NCBI RefSeq assembly: GCF_017254915.1
Contig: NZ_JAFKCT010000016.1
Span: 1-56,661, forward strand
Origin: Algoriphagus oliviformis
GTDB lineage: Bacteria; Bacteroidota; Bacteroidia; Cytophagales; Cyclobacteriaceae
Length of the DNA stretch: 56,661 bases
Direction: 5' to 3'
The notes under the pieces were generated by a model. It made no database searches and was not told the DNA's origin. It saw nothing but the letters and a program-made list of their open reading frames with translations. Below, piece by piece: positions 16,652 to 25,112 of this stretch. The translations under genes were made by a program, and so were the position numbers. How positions within the stretch are numbered: the first letter of the stretch is position 1; the number at the start of each line of letters is the position of its first letter.

Positions 16652-17519
16652 TCATGTCGTGATATTTGGGGAGATGCTCTGGGACTGCCTCCCCTCTGGA
16701 CCCGTCGCCGGCGGTGCTCCTATGAATGTGGCCCTCAACCTGCACCAGCTGGGCCTGAGCTCCCGCCTGATCTCGGCTGTGGGCAAAGATGAAGACGGGG
16801 AAAAACTCAGCGGCTTTCTGGCGGACTTCGGCCTTCCCCTAGACCTGATCCAGATCAAGCCAAACCATGACACTTCCAAGGTGCTCGTGGACGACTCTGA
16901 CCCGGAAAACATCAAGTACACCATCGTCTCTCCAGTCGCCTGGGACTTTGTGGCTTGGAATGAGGAAAACGACCGGGCAGTCGAGGAGGCAGACGCCTTC
17001 GTCTTCGGCACCCTGGGCGTTCGCAATCCCGAAAGCCTCAAAACCCTGATCCGACTGCTGCATCACCCTACCCTGCGTGTGTTTGATGCCAACCTCCGAC
17101 CTCCATTTTATGATTTCGAGGTGATCGAGACCTTGCTCGGCTTTGCGGACATCCTGAAGATCAACGAGGACGAGCTGGAAATATTTGCCGACTACTTCGA
17201 GACCGAAGCGACCATCGAAGACCTCTGCTTTTACCTCGACCAACACTATCCCATGGAGATCATATGTGTGACTCGCGGAGCCAAGGGCGCAGTGATCTAC
17301 CAGAAAGGAAAGCTGTTTGAGCATCCCGGCTACAGCGTGCAGGTGCAGGACTCCATTGGCGCGGGAGATGCCTTCCTCAGCGGATTTATCAAAACCTATC
17401 TGGAGGAAAAAGCCCCCGAGGAGATTCTGGATTTCGCCTGTAGACTGGGGGCATTTGTCGCTACGCAAAAAGGCGGAACGCCGAGGTACTCAGAGGCGGA
17501 TATTGAGAAGGTTGGGTGA
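16644..17519 (+). CDS. PfkB-family carbohydrate kinase, fructokinase-like
   Basis: This is a 291-residue cytoplasmic sugar kinase of the ribokinase/PfkB family. The N-terminus VIFGEMLWDCLPSGPVAGGAPMNVALNL is split by the substrate-binding motif GGAPMN typical of fructokinases. The C-terminal signature is DSIGAGDAFLSGF, with the catalytic Asp in GAGD near residue 240. It shares eight bases with the upstream sugar porter and is presumably co-expressed with it, giving uptake followed by phosphorylation. Fructose is favoured by the motif and context but not proven. A long region of CAGT-rich palindromic repeats follows. Confidence 0.9.
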   Translation: MRDHVVIFGEMLWDCLPSGPVAGGAPMNVALNLHQLGLSSRLISAVGKDEDGEKLSGFLADFGLPLDLIQIKPNHDTSKVLVDDSDPENIKYTIVSPVAWDFVAWNEENDRAVEEADAFVFGTLGVRNPESLKTLIRLLHHPTLRVFDANLRPPFYDFEVIETLLGFADILKINEDELEIFADYFETEATIEDLCFYLDQHYPMEIICVTRGAKGAVIYQKGKLFEHPGYSVQVQDSIGAGDAFLSGFIKTYLEEKAPEEILDFACRLGAFVATQKGGTPRYSEADIEKVG

Positions 17520-17716
17520 ATCAGTGATAAGTTGGCAGTATTCAGTGTGCAGTCGGCAGTCGCAGTATTCTAACGTAAGGTATTAATTTGTAAGCGGTTA
17601 GTAGTGAGTTATAAGTAATAACACCACTCACAATTTACTGTTTACTACTTACCTGCCCACGGTCTACTGCGCCAGCTTACTGATCACTGCCAACTGAAAA
17701 CTGCCAAAACTGATCA
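17519..17716. repeat. CAGTAGGCAG-family long imperfect inverted repeat, copy 3
   Basis: Left-side words such as CAGTGATAAGTTGGCAGT and GTTAGTAGTGAGTTATAAG have imperfect complements on the right (TTACTGATCACTGCCAACTG, CACTCACAATTTACTG). The region could form a long imperfect hairpin. It fills the gap between the convergent kinase and sixA genes, and no gene is visible in it. Confidence 0.65.
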
Positions 17717-18181
17717 CTGCAGCACTTCCTTCAAGACTCCCGTCCCCAGCCCGATCATAGACCACTCGGTGATCTGCAGCTCGATGAGGGCCATCATGCC
17801 GGGCTTTAGTCCCAGATAGCTCTCGTGGGTCAGGTGCGACAGCAGCAGGCTGATGGTCGGGTTGTGGCCGATCAGCATGCAGGAATCGGCCTGCTTGGGT
17901 GTATGCTCCAGCAAGCCGATCAAGGCATCCAAGTGGCCTTCATAGATGTCGCGGGTGTATTCGACTTCTTCTATGGGCACATATTTCCTGATGATTTCAG
18001 CCGTCTCCATCGTCCGGGTGGCCGCCGAGCAGTGCAAAAAATCCACCTTCAGTCCACCCGACTGAAGCGTCTCGCCCAAGCGATTCAGGCTGTCCTTGCC
18101 ATTGGGGGTCAGCTGGCGCTGAAAATCCACCCCGTCCGAAAAGCCAGCCTCGCCATGTCTCAAGAGTATCAAATGTTTCAT
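17714..18181 (-). CDS. sixA: SixA-like phosphohistidine phosphatase
   Basis: This is a 155-residue cytoplasmic histidine phosphatase. The N-terminus MKHLILLRHGEAG carries the catalytic RHG motif, and the second active-site His is in LIGHNPTISLLLSHL near residue 104. The short length and the FSDGVDFQRQLTPNGKDSL segment match the SixA branch, which dephosphorylates phosphohistidine in phosphorelay or phosphotransfer proteins. Whether it acts on the hybrid kinase encoded 8 kb away is unknown. It is divergent from topA. Confidence 0.88.
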   Translation of the reverse strand: MKHLILLRHGEAGFSDGVDFQRQLTPNGKDSLNRLGETLQSGGLKVDFLHCSAATRTMETAEIIRKYVPIEEVEYTRDIYEGHLDALIGLLEHTPKQADSCMLIGHNPTISLLLSHLTHESYLGLKPGMMALIELQITEWSMIGLGTGVLKEVLQ

Positions 18182-18339
18182 TTCGAAATCGTTTTTTGCC
18201 AGAAATCCAGCGAGCTAAACATCAAAAATCCATCCAAACCCAAGCGCCTCAATTTTTAAATATTTGGACGGAAAGACTAGGCCCTCTATTTTTAGCATTT
18301 CAATATCGGCCGGACCGACGGCTAAATTCCCTTTTCTCT

Positions 18340-20670
18340 ATGTCAAAAAATCTAGTCATCGTCGAATCCCCCGCCAAGGCCAAGACCATCGAAGGCTACC
18401 TGGGCAAGGACTTCAAGGTAGTCTCCAGCTACGGCCACGTACGGGATCTCCCCAAAGGCGATAAAGCTATAGATATCAAAAACCGCTTCAAACCCACCTA
18501 CGAGGTCACCGCCGACAAGAAAGAGGTGATCAAAAACCTGAAATCATTTGCCAAGGACGCCGAGACGGTGTACCTCGCGAGTGACGATGACCGGGAGGGA
18601 GAAGCCATTTCCTGGCATTTGAAGGAAGTCCTCAAACTGGACGAAACACATACCAAGCGCATCGTTTTCCGCGAGATCACCAAAAACGCCATCACCAAAG
18701 CCATAGAAAACCCGCGCGGTATAGACTATGACCTGGTCAATGCCCAGCAGGCCCGGCGAATCCTGGACCGCTTGGTAGGTTTTGAGCTTTCTCCCATTCT
18801 GTGGAAAAAGATCAAAACCGGCCTCTCCGCGGGTCGCGTTCAATCCGTGGCCGTTCGTCTGATCGTCGAGCGCGAGCGTGAGATCGAGGCGCACAAGGCC
18901 AAGTCTTCCTTCCGCATCACGGCGATCTTTGAAGTGGAAGGCAAAACTTTCCAAGCCGAGCTGCCAAAGAAATTCGAAACCAAACAGGAGGCCGAAGACT
19001 TCCTGAAAAATTGCCTTCAGGCCGACTTCTCCGTAGCCAACCTGGAGAAAAAACCGACCAAGAAATCTCCGGCAGCGCCATTTACCACCTCTACCCTGCA
19101 GCAGGAAGCTTCGCGAAAGCTGTACTTTTCCGTGGCCCAGACCATGTCCGTCGCGCAGAAGTTGTATGAAGCCGGTAAGATCACCTATATGCGTACCGAC
19201 AGCACCAACCTCTCCCAAGACGCGATGGCCGCGGCGAAAAGCGCCATCGAGAATTCTTATGGAGCCAATTACCATAAATCCAGACAGTTTACAACCAAAA
19301 ACGAAAGCGCCCAAGAAGCCCACGAAGCGATCCGTCCCACGGACTTTTCCCAAAGCCAAGTCTCAGGTGAGCGAAACGAGCAGCGCCTCTACGAACTGAT
19401 CTGGAAGCGAGCCATCGCCTCCCAAATGGCCGATGCGGAACTGGAGAAAACCACCATCACCATTGCGGTCTCCAACTCACCGCTCAACCTGGTAGCTACC
19501 GGTGAAGTGATCAAGTTTGACGGATTCCTCAAGGTCTATCTGGAGGATACCGACGACGAGCCAGAGGAGGACGAAGACGGCGGCAAGTCCCTCCTGCCCC
19601 CTATGTCCATAGGACAGGGCCTGAACCTGCAGGAGATGAAAGGCCGAGAGACCTTCAGCCGACCTGCTCCACGCTACACGGAAGCTTCGCTGGTGAAAAA
19701 GCTCGAAGAACTCGGCATCGGCCGACCTTCCACCTACGCGCCTACCATCTCTACGATCCAGAAGCGCGACTATGTGGTCAAAGAGGCCCGAGACGGCACT
19801 CCGAGAAACTACGTGGAGATGAAGATCGCCAACGGGCAGTTCAAAGATGTCACCAAAACCGAAAACACAGGGGCCGAAAAGAACAAACTCTTCCCTACCA
19901 ACACGGCCATGGTGGTCAACGACTTCCTGGTGGAGCACTTCCCCAATGTGATCGACTTCCATTTCACCGCCAGGGTAGAAAAGGAATTTGACGACATCGC
20001 CTCAGGAGGGCAGGTATGGGAGGACATGATCGATGCCTTCTATGGCAAATTCCACAAAAGCGTCGAAGAGACCGAGCAGGTATCCCGCCAGGACGTCAAC
20101 TCCAGCCGACTGATCGGACAGCATCCTACTTCGGGCAGAAACGTCTATGCGCGCCTGGGCCGTTTTGGGCCACTGGTGCAGATCGGCGAAAACGAGGACG
20201 AGGACAAGCAATACGCCAGCCTGAAAAAAGGCCAATTCATCGAAAACATCAGCATGGAAGATGCCTTGGAGCTCTTCAAGCTGCCTCGTGAAGTCGGCTT
20301 CTTTGAGGACAAAAAGATGACGGCCGCTATTGGTCGATTTGGCCCCTACATCCGCCACGACAGCGCTTTCTACTCTTTGGAAAAAGGACAGGATCCCATG
20401 TCCATCACCGAGGAGGAAGCCATCATCCTCATCCAAAACAAGCGTGAGGCAGATGCCAAAAAGCACATCAAAACCTTCGACGAAAATCCGGAAATCCAGA
20501 TCCTAAACGGCCGCTGGGGACCTTACATCAAGTTTGGCAAGACCAACTACAAGATCCCGAAGGGCAAGGAAGCCGAGCAGCTCTCCTACGCCGAGACACT
20601 GGAGATCATCGAATCCCAACCGGACGCCGGAAAGAAAAAAGGGCGCTTCGGAGCCAAAAAGAAAAGCTAA
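18340..20670 (+). CDS. topA: DNA topoisomerase I
   Basis: This type IA topoisomerase relaxes negative supercoils. The 777-residue protein starts at the ATG at 18340 (MSKNLVIVESPAKAKTIEGY). An upstream in-frame start at 18196 would add 48 residues without family character. The TOPRIM domain spans about 3-115, with the metal-binding acidic motif SDDDREGEA at 81-89. The active-site tyrosine is Tyr283 in ITYMRTDST. The C-terminus has no zinc-ribbon cysteines. Instead it has three GRFGP/GRWGP repeat modules (ARLGRFGPLVQIG, IGRFGPYIRHD, NGRWGPYIKFG) and a basic tail GKKKGRFGAKKKS, the usual Bacteroidota form. A very strong terminator follows. Confidence 0.96.
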   Translation: MSKNLVIVESPAKAKTIEGYLGKDFKVVSSYGHVRDLPKGDKAIDIKNRFKPTYEVTADKKEVIKNLKSFAKDAETVYLASDDDREGEAISWHLKEVLKLDETHTKRIVFREITKNAITKAIENPRGIDYDLVNAQQARRILDRLVGFELSPILWKKIKTGLSAGRVQSVAVRLIVEREREIEAHKAKSSFRITAIFEVEGKTFQAELPKKFETKQEAEDFLKNCLQADFSVANLEKKPTKKSPAAPFTTSTLQQEASRKLYFSVAQTMSVAQKLYEAGKITYMRTDSTNLSQDAMAAAKSAIENSYGANYHKSRQFTTKNESAQEAHEAIRPTDFSQSQVSGERNEQRLYELIWKRAIASQMADAELEKTTITIAVSNSPLNLVATGEVIKFDGFLKVYLEDTDDEPEEDEDGGKSLLPPMSIGQGLNLQEMKGRETFSRPAPRYTEASLVKKLEELGIGRPSTYAPTISTIQKRDYVVKEARDGTPRNYVEMKIANGQFKDVTKTENTGAEKNKLFPTNTAMVVNDFLVEHFPNVIDFHFTARVEKEFDDIASGGQVWEDMIDAFYGKFHKSVEETEQVSRQDVNSSRLIGQHPTSGRNVYARLGRFGPLVQIGENEDEDKQYASLKKGQFIENISMEDALELFKLPREVGFFEDKKMTAAIGRFGPYIRHDSAFYSLEKGQDPMSITEEEAIILIQNKREADAKKHIKTFDENPEIQILNGRWGPYIKFGKTNYKIPKGKEAEQLSYAETLEIIESQPDAGKKKGRFGAKKKS

Positions 20671-20681
20671 GGGAAGCACCC

Positions 20682-20725
20682 AAAACGAATAAAACCGACC
20701 TAGCCAGGTCGGTTTTATTCGTTTT
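20682..20725. terminator. Strong bidirectional-type terminator after topA
   Basis: A perfect 20-bp stem (20682-20701 with 20706-20725) closes on a 4-base AGCC loop. Both flanks are A- or T-rich. It lies 11 bases after the topA stop codon. Confidence 0.85.
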
Positions 20726-20879
20726 AAGGCTAGATGATCTTCGATTTCCCTAGTCGTATTCCCCCATTTTTTTCCAGCACAACGCTATAAAATCCGGAAA
20801 CCAACCACATGCAACCTTAGTTTTGGGTAACTTGTGGCCAAGCCCTGTCCTATTTTTTCCATCTTTTTGATAGCTATTC

Positions 20880-22535
20880 ATGAAACCAGCCACGCGCTAT
20901 GCGAAAAGCGGCAGCATCAACATTGCCTACCAGGTCTTTGGCACCGGCTCCATCGACTTGGTCTATATCCCAGGCTGGGTCTCCAACATCGACCTGATGT
21001 GGGCCTGCCCTTCGCTTTCCTATTTTCTCAAAGAGCTTGGCAAGATCTGCCGGGTCATCCTATTTGACAAAAGGGGTACCGGCCTCTCAGACCGCATCAG
21101 CGAGCTCTCCACCCTGGAGGAGCGGATGGACGACCTGCGTGCGGTGATGGATGCCGTGGGTTCGGAAAAGTCCATCCTATTCGGTCACTCCGAGGGAGGC
21201 TCGGTGTCTGCACTGTTTGCGGCCACCTATCCCCAGCGTACCATCTCCCTGATTGCCTTTGGGATTTTTGCCAAGAGACGGTATTCCCCGGACTATCCCT
21301 GGGCTCCCACAGACCAGCAGCGACAAAAAGTCTATGACATGATCGAAAACAGCTGGGGAAGCGGCGACATGGAGCTGGAGACCCTGGCACCCTCACGGGC
21401 CGATGACACGCAATTTATGGATTGGCTGGCCCAGTACTTCCGCTCGGGAGCCAGTCCCAGCGCCGCGATGGTCTTAACCCGGATGAACACCCTCGTGGAT
21501 ATCGTCGACATCCTGGGAATGGTCCGCGTGCCGACGCTGATTATGCAGCGCAGGCAGGACATCGACGTCAAAATCGAGGAAGGCCGCTTCATTTCCGAAA
21601 AGATCCCGGACTCAACACTCGTGGAGATGGAAGGAAGCGACCATCTTTTTTGGGCCGGAGACAGTCAGGAAGTCCTGGACTGCATGAAGGCTTTTATTCT
21701 CCAAAACCAAGTCCATCCGCACGGCGACAAGCGGCTCACTGCGGTACTCGTCGCAAAAATCCGCCGCGAGAACCCGACAAGCAGTCCGGAAGGCAGCTTC
21801 CGCCAGGCCATCTCCAAGTTCAGGGGAAAGCTGTCCCACCTCGATGAGGAAAGGCTGGTTGCTACCTTTGAAGGACCGAGCAAAGCGGTGCACTGCGGCC
21901 TGGAACTGATGGACTTGGCGACGAACCCACAGCGAGGATTGGCCATCTGCATCCACATGCTGGAGACCGCTTCGGAGGAGCCGGTAGCCAACTGGGGAGA
22001 AGCGCAAGCATGGACGGACGCGATGTGGGAACAAGGGCTCCCCGGACAACTATTGATCACCCAAACGGCGAAACACCTCCTCGCCGGAACGGGCCTGACC
22101 ATCTCCCCCTCCCTCCACACGCTAAAAACTACAAACTGGCAGCCTCAGGCGCTCTTCCGAGTGACCGACGGCATTGCTTCGGCTACTGGAAGCAGCCAAC
22201 ATGGCACCTCGTGGAGCGAGTCCTTTCTCGAGGGTGTGATCCAGTGCATCCATACCCACCTGGACAACGAGCAGTTTGGGCTGAATATGCTGGCCGACGA
22301 GCTGTCCATGAGCGGAAGGCAGCTCCAGCGAAAGCTCAAGGCGGTGAGCAACAAGTCACCCAGCCAGCTGATCTCCTCTGTCCGGCTACATCGCGCCAAA
22401 GAGCTCCTGCTTTCGCAAAAGTACGTCGTGTCGGAAATCGCCTTCCTCACGGGCTTTTCCAATCCCTCCTACTTCTCGAAGTGTTTCAAAAAGGAATTTG
22501 GCATCAGCCCCTCCTCCCTCATCTCCCAGTACTGA
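20880..22535 (+). CDS. Alpha/beta hydrolase - degenerate cyclase - AraC regulator fusion
   Basis: This 551-residue protein has three parts. Residues 1-275 form an alpha/beta hydrolase with nucleophile Ser104 in GHSEGG, a likely acid at Asp227 or Asp229, and His255. Residues 284-430 look like a class III nucleotide cyclase homology domain: RLTAVLVAKI, KFRGKLSHLDEERLVATFEG, LAICIHM, GQLLITQTAKHLLAGTGL. The usual metal-binding Asp residues are missing, since AKI replaces the usual TDI and the second Asp motif (DTAGDG-like) is lost. Residues 450-551 are an AraC-type double helix-turn-helix (LADELSMSGRQLQRKLKAV, VSEIAFLTGFSNPSYFSKCF). I infer a transcription factor that senses a ligand through a hydrolase fold. 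It stands alone, without signal peptide, so it is cytoplasmic. The target genes are unknown. Confidence 0.88.
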   Translation: MKPATRYAKSGSINIAYQVFGTGSIDLVYIPGWVSNIDLMWACPSLSYFLKELGKICRVILFDKRGTGLSDRISELSTLEERMDDLRAVMDAVGSEKSILFGHSEGGSVSALFAATYPQRTISLIAFGIFAKRRYSPDYPWAPTDQQRQKVYDMIENSWGSGDMELETLAPSRADDTQFMDWLAQYFRSGASPSAAMVLTRMNTLVDIVDILGMVRVPTLIMQRRQDIDVKIEEGRFISEKIPDSTLVEMEGSDHLFWAGDSQEVLDCMKAFILQNQVHPHGDKRLTAVLVAKIRRENPTSSPEGSFRQAISKFRGKLSHLDEERLVATFEGPSKAVHCGLELMDLATNPQRGLAICIHMLETASEEPVANWGEAQAWTDAMWEQGLPGQLLITQTAKHLLAGTGLTISPSLHTLKTTNWQPQALFRVTDGIASATGSSQHGTSWSESFLEGVIQCIHTHLDNEQFGLNMLADELSMSGRQLQRKLKAVSNKSPSQLISSVRLHRAKELLLSQKYVVSEIAFLTGFSNPSYFSKCFKKEFGISPSSLISQY

Positions 22536-22612
22536 GTGCTCAGATTCGTCGCAATAGTGATGATATCTGTCGGGAAAATGCCATAGCCCTGACAATTCTC
22601 TAGATAACTTCC

Positions 22613-22957
22613 ATGGCATCAATGAGACTCTACATGGAAACCAACCAAGAAATCCCCAAGGAACTGATCAACTGGAGCAAGTGGATGGTGGGGGTCAACT
22701 TTTCGGCAGCCACAGGCTGCATCGTCGTGCTGCGGGACGTTCGGCCGGACAAATCCGCCCCCCTGTCGTTTTGGCTCTTCACCGCCATCTCACTTTTTGT
22801 ACTGACGGTCTTGACCTCCATCATTTTCAACCTCATCCTTTCTTTGGAAGTAAAGAAAGACTTTGTCCTGAAGAAAAAGCACCTGATCCTGGCAGGATTG
22901 CAGCTTGGCTTTTTTTCATTGGCGCTGATAGCTCTACTGGCTTGGATCAAGGCTTAA
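22613..22957 (+). CDS. Small membrane protein of unknown function
   Basis: This 114-residue protein has about three hydrophobic segments: near residues 24-41, at about 50-73 (FWLFTAISLFVLTVLTSIIFNL), and at about 92-112 (LAGLQLGFFSLALIALLAW). A charged KKDFVLKKKH loop lies between the last two. It resembles many small bacterial membrane proteins and I cannot assign a family. The start could be the ATG at 22613 or in-frame ATGs a few codons later. It is 77 bases downstream of the AraC fusion gene and could share its transcript. Confidence 0.65.
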   Translation: MASMRLYMETNQEIPKELINWSKWMVGVNFSAATGCIVVLRDVRPDKSAPLSFWLFTAISLFVLTVLTSIIFNLILSLEVKKDFVLKKKHLILAGLQLGFFSLALIALLAWIKA

Positions 22958-23043
22958 GGAGTGGCTGTAAGCGTCTTTTTGGCTTGTCGCAAAAGTGCCA
23001 AGACTTGTCGTGAAACTGTTAGATATGAGCCATTTATAGCCCA

Positions 23044-23051
23044 TACCTTTG
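23044..23051 (+). promoter_or_regulatory. Possible -7 box upstream of the crystallin gene
   Basis: TACCTTTG is an exact TAnnTTTG match about 140 bases upstream of the ATG at 23191. No TTG lies at the usual -33 spacing. If it is used, the transcript has a long leader. Confidence 0.35.
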
Positions 23052-23190
23052 TATAGTCGAAGTTTTGATACCCTTTCCCGGGAAGATTTTTAAGAGGGCG
23101 TCAGGACTTGGCTCAGCCGCTGCCGGCAGCACTCATTTTGGTCGCTCTGCAGTCGGTTTTTTTCCAGTTCACACCAAAATTCTATCCATC

Positions 23191-24255
23191 ATGTCCGTAT
23201 CTATTTTTAAACACGCAAACTTCGGTGGCACCGCCATGACTTTGAAAAAAGGCAACTACGCCACCATCCCCATCGGAAACGACCAGATCAGCTCGATCAA
23301 GGTCGAGCCTGGCTTTTTCGCCTACTTCTACAAGGACTCCGGCTTCCGGGGACCTCGTCTGGTCTTGTTTGGGGGCGATTATTCCTTTGTCCATCAGTGG
23401 AATGACCAGATCAGTTCGATGGAGATCTTCGAGCACGATGCCGAGCTCTATCCCATGGTGAGCTTTTTTGAACATGCCAATTTCGGTGGCTTCCAGCAAA
23501 ACCTCGCCGGCTTGGGCGCCAGCGCGGACTACAATTTTCCCTTTTTCAAAAACGACAGCATCTCCTCGATGAAAGTCCCCCACGGCGCCCGTGTGATCCT
23601 CTACGCAGACAGTGGGCTGCGAGGCGCCCATCGTGAGTTTGGCCCGGGCGAATACAGCAACCTGGGGCATTTTGGGTTCAACGACAAAATCTCCAGCGTG
23701 CAGATCATCCGGCCCGACTTGGAGCTGATCAACATCGAATACATCAACGAGGTGGCCCTGCCAGACGGAAACACCATCGGACTCTCCGACTCCACCGTCA
23801 ACCACAGCAGTATCGAGCAGGTCAACACGCTGACTCTGGAGAGGGAAATCACCAAATCCACCACACGAAGCTGGAGCAATTCGACGCTGATCGGCATCAC
23901 TGTCACCACCACGGCCAGCGTGGGGGTCGAAAAGGGCCCGATCTCAGCCGAGATGGAAACCAGCATCAGCAAAACGCTCGAAAACACCTTCACCATCGGG
24001 GAGGAAGAGACGGTGAGCGAAGCCAGCACCTTCAGCAAGTCGGTCGCGGTAAGAATTCCCCCGCACGCTGTCGGAGAAGCCAAGCTCTTCATGACTCCAA
24101 AAAAAGTCCGGCTAGACGCGATCTATACCTTCAGGCTGGTGGGTACGGACTCGACCTTCCAGCAGGAAGTAGCCATCGTGATCGACGACTTCCAGGTCGG
24201 CGAAGCAAAAATCTCCACTAGACCACTCGAAGTAGTGGAAGCCGAGGAAGCCTGA
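23191..24255 (+). CDS. Beta/gamma-crystallin - aerolysin-like fusion protein
   Basis: This is a 354-residue protein starting at the ATG at 23191 (MSVSIFKHANFGG); upstream in-frame codons lack family character. Residues 2-174 hold two beta/gamma-crystallin domains made of four Greek-key motifs. All four calcium-site signatures (N/D)(N/D)xx(S/T)S are intact: NDQISS at 30 and 71, NDSISS at 121, NDKISS at 164. Residues 180-354 are strand-rich and Ser/Thr-rich (SNSTLIGITVTTTASVG, EMETSISKTLENTFTIG, VAVRIPPHAVGEAKLFM). This pattern resembles aerolysin/ETX-type pore-forming modules with an amphipathic insertion hairpin. There are no cysteines and no signal peptide, so export would need lysis or a non-classical route. 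A terminator follows. The crystallin part is secure; the aerolysin part is inference. Confidence 0.85.
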   Translation: MSVSIFKHANFGGTAMTLKKGNYATIPIGNDQISSIKVEPGFFAYFYKDSGFRGPRLVLFGGDYSFVHQWNDQISSMEIFEHDAELYPMVSFFEHANFGGFQQNLAGLGASADYNFPFFKNDSISSMKVPHGARVILYADSGLRGAHREFGPGEYSNLGHFGFNDKISSVQIIRPDLELINIEYINEVALPDGNTIGLSDSTVNHSSIEQVNTLTLEREITKSTTRSWSNSTLIGITVTTTASVGVEKGPISAEMETSISKTLENTFTIGEEETVSEASTFSKSVAVRIPPHAVGEAKLFMTPKKVRLDAIYTFRLVGTDSTFQQEVAIVIDDFQVGEAKISTRPLEVVEAEEA

Positions 24256-24272
24256 TTTCTCAAACTTAACGC

Positions 24273-24306
24273 AAAGAAGCCAGTGTCACCACTGGCTTCT
24301 TTTTTA
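24273..24306 (+). terminator. Terminator after the crystallin fusion
   Basis: A 13-bp stem AAAGAAGCCAGTG / CACTGGCTTCTTT closes on a 4-base loop and is followed by a T-run. Confidence 0.85.
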
Positions 24307-24356
24307 TGGCATTGTTTGGGAAGTAGCCTATCGGAACAAGCCAAAACCGGAACCTC

Positions 24357-24911
24357 TCAAGTCCCCTTCTCCAGCTGAAGCTTGTAGGTCACTCGCGCAT
24401 CCACCCATTCCCGAGTTCCTTGGTCAAAAAAAGTCTGCTGCAACACTACCTCCAGTTCCTTCTCCGCATTTTCCAAAAGCCGGACTCCCTCCACTCTGAT
24501 ACTTTGGTGCAACTGATCCGGCTGGTCAAAATCAGGCGCCAAAGACCAGTCGAGGGACATTCGCCCATCGGCTGAGATATCGGCCCGTCTTCCGAAACTG
24601 CCATTTCCGAAACCCAGCTTGGGATCTTCTTCGGATTGGAACGGGATTGTAAACACCACTTGGGAATAGCCCACATTAAATTCCTGTGGACTGTAGAGTG
24701 ACACAAAAATGCTCTGCGGCCAGATCCTCATAGACTCAAACTGCGACAAAAGATCCACGGCTGAGACCCCTCCTCCGGAAATGTCCATAGCCTGATCGGC
24801 CACAATGGACTGGACCACATACCTGCCAAAAACCGTCTCCGGTTCGGCCTCTTCCTGACAGGAAAAGGCAATCAGGCTCCACACGACAAAAAGCAACGGG
24901 ATTTTCTTCAT
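24357..24911 (-). CDS. Hypothetical lipoprotein
   Basis: This is a 184-residue protein with leader MKKIPLLFVVWSLIAFSC, so Cys18 would be lipidated after a standard lipobox (AFSC). The acidic QEEAEPE that follows is typical of surface-directed Bacteroidota lipoproteins. The rest is strand-rich (GRYVVQSIVADQAMDISGGG, YSQVVFTIPFQ, LEVVLQQTFFD), consistent with a beta-sandwich or lipocalin-like fold. I do not recognise the family. It is convergent with the crystallin fusion and lies downstream of, on the same strand as, the giant-protein operon, about 200 bases away and behind that operon's terminator. It may therefore be a separate unit. Confidence 0.75.
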   Translation of the reverse strand: MKKIPLLFVVWSLIAFSCQEEAEPETVFGRYVVQSIVADQAMDISGGGVSAVDLLSQFESMRIWPQSIFVSLYSPQEFNVGYSQVVFTIPFQSEEDPKLGFGNGSFGRRADISADGRMSLDWSLAPDFDQPDQLHQSIRVEGVRLLENAEKELEVVLQQTFFDQGTREWVDARVTYKLQLEKGT

Positions 24912-25060
24912 AGTAAGTTTAAATAGCTGATTTCTAATATAAAGAATCCAAACAAACTAAACTACCCATCCATTATACGAACGACTATTTTTTTTCAGAA
25001 ACCTTGCGACAGAGCGTATCATTAGGGCGGGCAGTTTTTCCGGGCCAGTACATACCCAAT

Positions 25061-25086
25061 CAAAAATACCCAGCCATTTGGCTGGG
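25061..25086 (-). terminator. Terminator of the giant-protein operon
   Basis: Read on the minus strand, the stem CCCAGCCA / TGGCTGGG with a 2-base loop is followed by TATTTTTG. It lies just past the stop codon of the 1404-residue gene. Confidence 0.75.
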
Positions 25087-25112
25087 CATTTACATAGGGA
25101 GGGTTCAGCAAC

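Noticed and set aside
18196..18339. Upstream extension of topA by 48 codons
   Set aside because: The extension has no family character, and the conserved N-terminus starts at 18340.
23065..23190. Upstream extension of the crystallin gene by 42 codons
   Set aside because: The leader would be low-complexity, and the domain starts exactly at the 23191 ATG.
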